Assembly: GCF_005048155.1 (NCBI RefSeq)
Contig: NZ_SUMB01000015.1
Location: 124,001 to 188,000 of the forward strand
Length of the DNA stretch: 64,000 bases
From: Streptomyces piniterrae
Lineage (GTDB): Bacteria; Actinomycetota; Actinomycetes; Streptomycetales; Streptomycetaceae
Direction: 5' to 3'
Of the stretch, positions 7,931-15,151 are shown piece after piece. Both the position numbers and the translations under genes were made by a program. Under the pieces are notes generated by a model that saw nothing but the letters and a program-made list of their open reading frames with translations, searched no databases and was not told the origin of the DNA. Position 1 is the stretch's first letter. The number at the start of each line of letters is the position of its first letter.

Positions 7931-8004
7931 AGCCGCCTTCGGGATTCGAACCCGAGACCTACGCATTACGAGTGCGTTGCTCTGGCCAACTGAGCTAAGG
8001 CGGC
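7931..8004 (-). tRNA. tRNA-Thr(CGU)
   Basis: 74 bases. Acceptor arms GCCGCCT and AGGCGGC, then discriminator T. Anticodon stem ACGCA/TGCGT closes the loop CTCGTAA, giving anticodon CGU. The T arm contains GGTTCGAATCC. No CCA is encoded. Confidence 0.97.
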
Positions 8005-8088
8005 GTGGTGCGCGGCCCAGTCTACACATCGTGGAGGGGTGGTCTGTAACCGGTTTACGGGCTGGTCAGAGGTCGGGTGTGGGGTGGG

Positions 8089-9681
8089 TCACCGGCAGGT
8101 CTTGTTCTTGGGTGGGGTGGTGCCTTCGAGGAGGTAGGTGTTGATCGCGGTGTCGATGCAGTCGCTGCCGCGGCCGTAGGCGGTGTGGCCGTCGCCTTCG
8201 TAGGTGAGGAGGGTGGCACTGGAGAGCTGGGCGGCGAGGCCCTTGGCCCAGGTGTACGGGGTGGCCGGGTCGCGGGTGGTGCCGACGACGACGATCGGGG
8301 CGGCGCCCTTGGCCTCGATGCGGTGGGCCTCGCCGGTGGCCTTGACCGGCCAGTACGCGCAGTTCAGGGCGGCCCAGGCGAAGTTGTCGCCGAAGACCGG
8401 GGAGGCCTTGCGGAAGCCGGGGAGGGCTGCGCGGACCTGGTCGGGGGAGGCGAAGGCGGGTGGCAGGTCGAGGCAGTTCACGGCGGGGTTGGCGAACATC
8501 TGGTTGGCGTACGAGCCGTCCGGGGAGCGCTCGTAGTAGCTGTCGGAGAGGGTGAGCAGACCGCGGCCGTTGCCGTCCTTGGCCTGGGCGAGGTACTCGC
8601 GGAGGATGGGCCAGGCCTGTTCGTCGTACATGGCGGCGATGACGCCCGTAGTAGCCAGGGATTCGGTGAGCGGGCGGGCCTCGCCGGTCGTGGCCGGGTG
8701 CGCGTCGAGCTTCTTGAAGAGGGCGGAGAGCTGCTCGCCGGCGTCCTCGATGCTCTTGGTGCCCAGGGGGCAGTCCCGCTGCTTGATGCAGTCCGCGGCG
8801 AACGCCTTGAAGGCGGTGTCGAAGCCGGCGGTCTGGTTGACGTTGATGGTGCGGGAGTCGAGCTCCGGGTTCATCGCGCCGTCGAGGACCAGGCGGCCGG
8901 TGTGGGTGGGGTAGAGGCCGGCGTACGTCGCGCCGAGGAAGGTGCCGTAGGAGGCGCCTACGTAGGTGAGCTTCTTGTCGCCCAGGACCTGTCGCAGCAC
9001 GTCCATGTCCCGGGCCGCCTCGATGGTGGAGACATGCGGGAGCACCTTGCCGGAGCGGGTCTCGCAGCCCTTGGCGAAGTCGCGGTAGGCGGTGGTCAGC
9101 TTGTCGACCTCGGCGGAGTCGTCCGGCGTCTGGTCGGTCTGGGTGAAGCGGTCCATCTGCTTGTTGGCGAGGCATCTGACCGGTTCGCTGCGGCCCACGC
9201 CGCGCGGGTCGATCGCCACCATGTCGTAGCGCGCACGGACCGCCGCCGGCTGCGGCGCGTACTGCTGGAGGTACTCGATCGCCGAGCCGCCGGGGCCGCC
9301 CGGATTGACCAGGAGGGAGCCGATCCGGCTGCCGGGTCCGGTGGCCTTCTTACGGGCCACGGCGAGTTTCAGGTCCGTGTCCGCGCTGGGCTTGGCGTAG
9401 TCCAGGGGTGCCTTCATCGTCGCGCACTCGAAGCCCGCCTCGCCGCAGGGGTGCCAGCTGAGCTTCTGGTCGTAGTACGGGCGGAGGTTCGCCGGGGTGG
9501 CGTCGGGCAGCGGCGCGAGGGCGGGGGACCCGCTGGGGGCGGTGCGTCCCGGGCCGGCCGTCGCGTGCCCCTGAGACGCTTCGCTGCCCGAGGACGAACT
9601 CCCGGACGAGCAGCCGGACATCAGCAGAGCGGCGGCCGCGATGGCGGCGGAGGTGGTGCGGAACAGGCGGCTGGTGGCCAT
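8089..9681 (-). CDS. Secreted alpha/beta hydrolase lipoprotein, tripeptidyl aminopeptidase-like
   Basis: 530 residues. Lipoprotein signal with lipobox LMSGC (Cys near residue 24), then a Ser/Gly-rich linker. The core has the oxyanion region NPGGPGGS and IDPRGVGRS, the nucleophile elbow GASYGT (catalytic Ser), the acid in TTRDPATPY and the His in GDGHTAYG, which completes a serine hydrolase triad. A C-terminal TAP-like domain ends in KNKTCR. Known of the family: SlpD/SlpE and Tap of Streptomyces remove tripeptides from exported proteins, and some are essential. Inference: a membrane-anchored exopeptidase outside the cell. A G-rich tract lies about 110 bases upstream of the start. Confidence 0.9.
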   Translation of the reverse strand: MATSRLFRTTSAAIAAAALLMSGCSSGSSSSGSEASQGHATAGPGRTAPSGSPALAPLPDATPANLRPYYDQKLSWHPCGEAGFECATMKAPLDYAKPSADTDLKLAVARKKATGPGSRIGSLLVNPGGPGGSAIEYLQQYAPQPAAVRARYDMVAIDPRGVGRSEPVRCLANKQMDRFTQTDQTPDDSAEVDKLTTAYRDFAKGCETRSGKVLPHVSTIEAARDMDVLRQVLGDKKLTYVGASYGTFLGATYAGLYPTHTGRLVLDGAMNPELDSRTINVNQTAGFDTAFKAFAADCIKQRDCPLGTKSIEDAGEQLSALFKKLDAHPATTGEARPLTESLATTGVIAAMYDEQAWPILREYLAQAKDGNGRGLLTLSDSYYERSPDGSYANQMFANPAVNCLDLPPAFASPDQVRAALPGFRKASPVFGDNFAWAALNCAYWPVKATGEAHRIEAKGAAPIVVVGTTRDPATPYTWAKGLAAQLSSATLLTYEGDGHTAYGRGSDCIDTAINTYLLEGTTPPKNKTCR

Positions 9682-9790
9682 GGGTGGTCCCTCGGTCTCG
9701 GCCGGCCCCGGAAGCGGCTGCTGCGTGGCGCTTCGAGCGGATGCGTCGGCTGCTTCGGTGGCTTCGGCGGCGATGGCGTCGGAGAGAGCA

Positions 9791-9837
9791 GGGGGATGGG
9801 GTGGGGAGGAGGGATGGGGTGGGGGACGGGGTGGGGG
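9791..9837 (+). other. G-quadruplex-prone G-rich tract
   Basis: Six or more runs of four or five G separated by one to a few bases lie on the plus strand. The tract sits between the holB stop (9978) and the lipoprotein start (9681), both on the minus strand, so the G-rich strand is the template strand. It matches the classic four-run quadruplex pattern several times over. Confidence 0.6.
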
Positions 9838-9977
9838 CGTGGAGTTGTGGGGCTGGTGAGTGGTGGGAGGGGTGGTGGCGGCGAGGGGTGTTAGCGGAGC
9901 GTATCGGGGTGGAGGCGGTGGGTGATCGGATCCTTTCAGGGGCTGGTCGGGGTCGGGGGCGGATCAGGTCAGGGGCG

Positions 9978-11255
9978 TCAGCCGGCGCGTAGGGCGGCGG
10001 TCATCGCTTCGACGGCGAGCAGGGGTGCCACATTGCGGTCCAGGGCGCCACGGCAGGCGATCACCGCTTCTATCCGGCGGAGGGTGCGCTCCGGGGTCGA
10101 GGAGGCGGCGATGCGCTGGATGTTGTCCCGGACCTCGTCGTTGGCGAGCGGCACCGAGGCGCCCACCTGGACGGCGAGGACATCGCGGTAGAAGCCCGTG
10201 AGGTCGATCAGGGCGAGGTCCAGGCTGTCGCGCTGGGTACGCGTGGAGCGGCGCTTCTGCTTGTCCTGGAGTTCCTTCATGGCGCCCGCGGTGCCGCGCG
10301 GCAGCCGGCCACCCGTCCCGGCGGCGGCGCCGAGCGCGGCGCGCAACTCCTCGGTCTCCTTGGCGTCGACCTCCTCGGCGACCTGCTTGGCGTCCTCCCC
10401 CGCGGCGTCGATCAGCTCCTGGGCGGCCTTGAGGCAGCCGCCGATGTCGTCGATGCGGAGGGGCAGCTTGAGCACCGCGGCACGGCGGGCGCGGGCCCGC
10501 TCGTCGGTGGCCAGCCGGCGGGCCCGGCCGATGTGGCCCTGGGTGGCGCGGGCGGCGCGGGCGGCGGCCTCCGGCTCGATGCCGTCGCGGCGGACCAGGA
10601 CATCCGCCACGGCGCTCACCGGAGGCGTCCGGAGGGTGAGGTGCCGGCAGCGGGAGCGGATGGTGGGCAGGAGGTCCTCGATGGAGGGGGCGCAGAGCAG
10701 CCAGACCGTACGGGGCGCGGGCTCCTCGACGGCCTTGAGGAGCACATTGCCGGCGCCCTCGGTGAGGCGGTCGGCGTCCTCCAGGACGATCACCTGCCAG
10801 CGGCCGCCGGCCGGGGAGAGGGAGGCCCGGCGGACCAGGTCGCGGGTCTCCTTGACGCCGATGGACAGCAGGTCCGTACGGACGATCTCGACGTCGGCGT
10901 GGGTGCCGACCAGGGTGGTGTGGCAGCCGTCGCAGAAGCCGCAGCCGGGGGCGCCGCGCTCTTGTGTGGGATTGGGGGAATCAAACACAGCGCGGTCGGG
11001 GCTGACGCATTGCAGGGCGGCGGCGAACGCGCGCGCTGCGGTGGACCTGCCGGATCCGGGCGGGCCGGTGAACAGCCAGGCGTGCGTCATCTGGGACGCG
11101 CCCGTCCGCCCGGCGGGCGCCGGCTCACCGAGCGGCGCCTCGGCGGCCGCGCCCGCCGCGCTGTCGGCGGCCACGATGGCGTCCGCGTCGCGCGCGGCCG
11201 CGGCGAGCTGCTCCGTCACCCGGTCCTGGCCGACCACGTCGTCCCATACCGCCAT
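9978..11255 (-). CDS. holB: DNA polymerase III delta' subunit
   Basis: 425 residues; begins MAVWDDVVGQDRV. Clamp-loader AAA+ domain: Walker A-like GPPGSGRSTAA near residue 65, a zinc-binding region (LQC...CGFCDGC), and the sensor stretch LLKAVEEPAPRTVWLLC. Loads the sliding clamp at the replication fork with the gamma/tau and delta subunits. Oddity: about a dozen residues (VFDSPNPTQER) of lower GC lie between the first zinc-ligand Cys and CGFC, an insertion I do not recall in relatives. It lies downstream of the thymidylate kinase fusion gene on the same strand, as is common in bacteria where tmk and holB are neighbours. Confidence 0.93.
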   Translation of the reverse strand: MAVWDDVVGQDRVTEQLAAAARDADAIVAADSAAGAAAEAPLGEPAPAGRTGASQMTHAWLFTGPPGSGRSTAARAFAAALQCVSPDRAVFDSPNPTQERGAPGCGFCDGCHTTLVGTHADVEIVRTDLLSIGVKETRDLVRRASLSPAGGRWQVIVLEDADRLTEGAGNVLLKAVEEPAPRTVWLLCAPSIEDLLPTIRSRCRHLTLRTPPVSAVADVLVRRDGIEPEAAARAARATQGHIGRARRLATDERARARRAAVLKLPLRIDDIGGCLKAAQELIDAAGEDAKQVAEEVDAKETEELRAALGAAAGTGGRLPRGTAGAMKELQDKQKRRSTRTQRDSLDLALIDLTGFYRDVLAVQVGASVPLANDEVRDNIQRIAASSTPERTLRRIEAVIACRGALDRNVAPLLAVEAMTAALRAG

Positions 11256-11705
11256 CGCTTGCCCGCCGTTCCCTTCGTTTCCGTCGTGCGCCGGACCTGT
11301 GCTGCTTGTGCCCGTGCTGCTCGTGCCTGCGTCGTGCCGAGTGCCGTACGCCGCGCCGCAGGTCGTGCTGTACGCAGGTCATGCCGTACGCGGGTCATGC
11401 CGTACGCAGGCCGCAACGCCCTGCCGCGCGTCACGCTCTGCGCAGCGCCACGCCCCGCGTCTGACCCATTGTGGTGCAACCCACTGACAAACGAATCCGG
11501 GGAACGGGCCCGCAGCCCCCGCCCGTGCACCCCGACGGACCGGGAAACGGCCGTGGGCCCCGCAGTTGCGCGGCGGCCCCCGCCCGCGCCGAAGGGGGGG
11601 GCCCCCCACCCCCCCCGGCCCCCCCCGCGGGCCGGGGACCGGGCGGGGCCCGCAGCATTTCCGCTGCGGCCACGGCCGGATCATCAGGGGGCGGCCCGAA
11701 CGGCC
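11256..11705. other. tmk-holB intergenic region with repeats and C-rich tract
   Basis: 450 bases without a convincing gene. Tandem 16-bp repeats of GTACGCAGGTCATGCC lie at 11370-11412, preceded by imperfect GTGCTGCT-type repeats from about 11295. Long G and C runs lie at 11595-11650. The very high GC runs make this a stretch where sequence errors are likely. Confidence 0.6.
11370..11412. repeat. 16-bp tandem repeat, about 2.7 copies
   Basis: GTACGCAGGTCATGCC at 11370-11385, a copy with one change at 11386-11401, then GTACGCAGGCC. It is in the holB upstream region. Confidence 0.7.
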
Positions 11706-14700
11706 CTAACCGCGCCGTCCCCGGCCTCCTCGGTGGCCTCCCTCGCCGCCGCGCCCGTTGTCCGTGTCCTCGTCCGGGCGCGGGCCGAGGAGCTCGTCGG
11801 CGAGCGTCGGCAGGTCGTCCAGCGGGGTCTCCTCCGCCCATTCGGGGCGGGGGCGGCTGCGCTGCGACGGCTCCACGGGGCGGCCCGTCGCCGGGTCGAT
11901 CTGCGGGAGTTCGCGGGTCCGCTCGACGCCCGACCCGGCGGCGCCGGACTGCTGCCGCGACGCTGCGTCATCCGGGTGATCCGGGCCGGTCGCGCCGGCC
12001 GGGTCGTCCTCGCGGAACATCCACGGCGGCACCCGGTCAGCGGGCTCGTCGCCCCGCGCACCGTGGTCCCGGCGGGCCTGGCCGGCGTCCCGTGCGGCCG
12101 GCAGGACGGCGGTCTCGTCCGCGTCCTGGCCGGCGAAGCGGGCGTCCCGTACGGGCGGCAGCACCGCCGTCTCGTCCGCGGCGCCCTGCGCACCCGGCCG
12201 CGGCAGCGACTCCGTCCGCTCGATGTCCGTAGCGGAGCCGGAGCCAGAACCGGAGCCTGAGTCGGGGCCGGCACCGGAACCCGAGCCGCCGTAGGAGTCG
12301 GTGGCCTCCGTGGACGACTCCCCGGACTCCCCCTCCCCCACCCGCTTGCGCAGATCCGCGACCGGCGTCTCCTTCGTAGGCGCATCTGCCGCCTCGGCAG
12401 CCTCTGCCGCCGCCTTCGCCTCAGCGGCCGCCGCAGCCTCGGCCGCCGCCACCCGAGCCTGTTCGGCGCGGAGCAGCGCCGCCTCCGCCTTGCGCTGCTT
12501 CTCCAGGCGGCGTTCCTCCGCCTCGGCGCGCAGCCGCGCCTCCTCCTCGGCCTGCTTGCGCAGCCGCTCCTGTTCGGCCTGGCGGGCCCGCTCCTCGGCC
12601 TCGCGGCGCTGGCGCTCCGCCTCCGCCGCCTGGCGTGCCTCCTCGGCGCGCAGCCGCGCCTCCTCCGCCTGGCGGGCGGCCTCCCGCGCCTTGGCCTCCT
12701 CGAGCTCGCGGCGCTTGCGCTCCTCTTCCTCGGCGCGCAGCTTGGCGAGCTGGGCCTGCCGCTCACGCTCCTGGCGCTCTTCCTCCGCCTTGCGCGCGGC
12801 CTCTTCCTCGGCCCTGCGGCGGGCTTCCTCCTCGGCCGCCCTACGGGCCTCGGCCTGTGCCTCGACCTCGGCCTCGGACAGCGGCAGCACCTGGTCGAGA
12901 CGGTGCCGTACGACCGTGGTGACGGACTCCGGCTCCTGCCCGGCGTCCACGACGAGATAGCGCGCGGGGTCGGCGGCGGCCAGGGTCAGGAAGCCGGCCC
13001 GTACCCGCTCGTGGAATTCGGCGGGCTCGGACTCCATACGGTCCGGTGCCTCGGTGAACCGTTCCCGCGCGGTCTCCGGGGAGACGTCCAGCAGCACGGT
13101 CAGATGCGGGACGAGTCCGCCGGTGGCCCAGCGGTTGATCCGCGCGATCTCCGTGGGCGCGAGATTGCGCCCGGCGCCCTGGTAGGCCACGGAGGAGTCG
13201 ATGTACCGGTCGGTGATGACGATCGCGCCGCGCTCAAGGGCGGGCCGGATGACGCTGTTGACGTGTTCGGCCCGGTCGGCGGCGAACATCAGCGCCTCGG
13301 CGCGGTCCGAGAGCCCGGACGTCGAGACGTCCAGGATGATCGAGCGCAGCCGCTTGCCGATGGCGGTGGCGCCCGGCTCGCGGGTCACCACGACCTCGTG
13401 GCCCTTGCCGCGGATCCACGACGCGAGCGCCTCGACCTGGGTGGACTTCCCGGCGCCGTCGCCGCCCTCCAGGGCGATGAAGAAGCCGGTGGCGGACGGC
13501 GCCTGCGTCGCGTCGCCGCCGCGCAGCGCCTCGCGGAGATCGGTCCGCAGTGTGACGCCCTGCCGGTCGTCGACCTTGCCGAGCACCCAGGCGGCGACCG
13601 GCAGCAGCAGCGCGCCGACCAGCATCAGCGTGAAGGCGGCACCGCCGTGCGCCAGCTCGAAGGTCCGGCCGCCGATGCGGTGCGGGCCGATGACCGCGGC
13701 CAGCACCGGGGCGACGATGGCGGCCAGCGCGACCGCGATGCGTACGACGGCGTGCAGATGCTCGGTCGTACGGGCGGTACGGAATTCCTCGGTCTCCTGC
13801 TCCAGCAGCACATGGCCGGTGTTGGCGGCGACACCGGCACTGACGCCCGCGAGCAGCGCCAGCAGCAGGACCGTCGTCGGGTCCGGCACCAGGCCCATGG
13901 CCAGCAGCGCGAGGCCGGTGACGGAGACCGCCAGGGCCAGCAGCCGGCGCCGGGAGAGCGCGGGCAGCACCTTGCGCGCGCCACGGATCCCGGCGGCCGT
14001 GCCGCCGGTCAGTGCGAGCACCAGGAGCGCGAAGGAGGCCGGTCCGCCGGCGAGGTCGAGGGCGTGCAGAACGGCGAGCGAGACGGCCGCGGAGATCGCG
14101 GCGGCGGTCGCCGCGCAGGCGAACACCAGCAGCGGGATCGCGCCGGTGCGCCCCTTGTCGACGCCGTTGGCGTTCTTCGGCCGGCGCAGGCCCTCCAGGG
14201 GGGAGCGCGGCCGCGGCGTCTGCGCGCCGGGGAACTCGATGAAGTAGAGGATCGACACGGAGGCGGCGAACAGGCCGGCGGAGACATACGAGCCCAGGGC
14301 GGCCTGGTGGCCGTCGAACCAGTCGATGCCGGTGCCCAGCAGCTTTCCGACGAGCGCGATGACCACCAGGGCGGCGGCCGCGATCGGCAGCGCGACGAAG
14401 CTGGTGCGCAGAGAGAGCCGGCGCAGCGCGTCCATGTTGTCGGGCAGCGGCCGCACGGCGGCGCCCTCGGGGGGCGGCGCGGGCAGCAGGGCGGGTGCCG
14501 CGCTCTCCCGTGCGACGGTCCAGAAGCGCTCGGCGACGCCGACGACGAAGACCGTGACCAGCAGCCAGGCCAGTGCGTCGGCCGGCGTCCAGTCGATCCA
14601 GAGGGGGGCGACGACCAGCAGCGCCAGCCGCAGCCCGTCGGCGCCGATCATCGTCCAGCGGCGGTCCAGCGGCCCGGAGGGCGCGGTCAGCGCGGACAGC

Positions 14701-15020
14701 GGGCCCAGCAGGACGGCGCCGAAGAGGAGCGTCGCCAGCAGCCGGGCCGCGAAGACCACGGCCACCGCCAGGGCCGCCCCCCGGTAGCCACCGCCGAAGG
14801 CGGCCTGGCCGCCCACCGGTACGTACAGCGCCGCCTGGAGGGTGAGCAGTACGAGGACAAGCATGGACAGGGCATCGCCGATGGCCCCGACGAACTGGGC
14901 GCTCCACAGTCGCTTCAACGGGGGGAAGCGCAGGAGGGCTCGCACGGCGCGCTCGCGGGAATCCGCGGCAAGGGCGCCTGAAGTGGGGGTCACGACCGTT
15001 GGCTGCTCGGCACGCGTCAT
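11706..15020 (-). CDS. tmk: Thymidylate kinase with N-terminal MFS-like membrane domain and C-terminal coiled coil
   Basis: 1104 residues. Residues 1-490: about twelve hydrophobic segments resembling a major facilitator protein. Residues 510-715: complete thymidylate kinase with P-loop GGDGAGKS (Lys525), TREPG, DRYIDSSVAYQG and a LID region. Residues 715-880: Glu/Ala/Arg-rich coiled coil (long runs of EEARRRAEEE type). Residues 880-1104: acidic, disordered tail with GSGSGSGSG and repeated DETAVLPP/DETAVLPA. Known: phosphorylates dTMP to dTDP for DNA synthesis; the usual enzyme is about 210 residues. Long versions occur in Streptomyces annotations as I recall. Inference: the kinase is held at the membrane, perhaps near the replication or tip-growth machinery. 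Confidence 0.9.
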   Translation of the reverse strand: MTRAEQPTVVTPTSGALAADSRERAVRALLRFPPLKRLWSAQFVGAIGDALSMLVLVLLTLQAALYVPVGGQAAFGGGYRGAALAVAVVFAARLLATLLFGAVLLGPLSALTAPSGPLDRRWTMIGADGLRLALLVVAPLWIDWTPADALAWLLVTVFVVGVAERFWTVARESAAPALLPAPPPEGAAVRPLPDNMDALRRLSLRTSFVALPIAAAALVVIALVGKLLGTGIDWFDGHQAALGSYVSAGLFAASVSILYFIEFPGAQTPRPRSPLEGLRRPKNANGVDKGRTGAIPLLVFACAATAAAISAAVSLAVLHALDLAGGPASFALLVLALTGGTAAGIRGARKVLPALSRRRLLALAVSVTGLALLAMGLVPDPTTVLLLALLAGVSAGVAANTGHVLLEQETEEFRTARTTEHLHAVVRIAVALAAIVAPVLAAVIGPHRIGGRTFELAHGGAAFTLMLVGALLLPVAAWVLGKVDDRQGVTLRTDLREALRGGDATQAPSATGFFIALEGGDGAGKSTQVEALASWIRGKGHEVVVTREPGATAIGKRLRSIILDVSTSGLSDRAEALMFAADRAEHVNSVIRPALERGAIVITDRYIDSSVAYQGAGRNLAPTEIARINRWATGGLVPHLTVLLDVSPETARERFTEAPDRMESEPAEFHERVRAGFLTLAAADPARYLVVDAGQEPESVTTVVRHRLDQVLPLSEAEVEAQAEARRAAEEEARRRAEEEAARKAEEERQERERQAQLAKLRAEEEERKRRELEEAKAREAARQAEEARLRAEEARQAAEAERQRREAEERARQAEQERLRKQAEEEARLRAEAEERRLEKQRKAEAALLRAEQARVAAAEAAAAAEAKAAAEAAEAADAPTKETPVADLRKRVGEGESGESSTEATDSYGGSGSGAGPDSGSGSGSGSATDIERTESLPRPGAQGAADETAVLPPVRDARFAGQDADETAVLPAARDAGQARRDHGARGDEPADRVPPWMFREDDPAGATGPDHPDDAASRQQSGAAGSGVERTRELPQIDPATGRPVEPSQRSRPRPEWAEETPLDDLPTLADELLGPRPDEDTDNGRGGEGGHRGGRGRRG

Positions 15021-15072
15021 CTCGCCAGCCTATCGGGAGGGTGCCCACGTTCGGACGCCTGGCCGAACAAAC

Positions 15073-15110
15073 AGGCGGGCCCGACGGACCAGTGTCCGCC
15101 TTGCCCGCCT
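15073..15110 (-). terminator. Nested hairpin terminator between topA and tmk
   Basis: AGGCGGGC (15073-15080) pairs with GCCCGCCT (15103-15110), and an inner CGGAC pairs with GTCCG around a CAGT loop. It lies 42 bases past the topA stop. Confidence 0.7.
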
Positions 15111-15151
15111 TGTCCTGCGGTGATGCGGCGATCGCCGCTACCGGAAGATCC

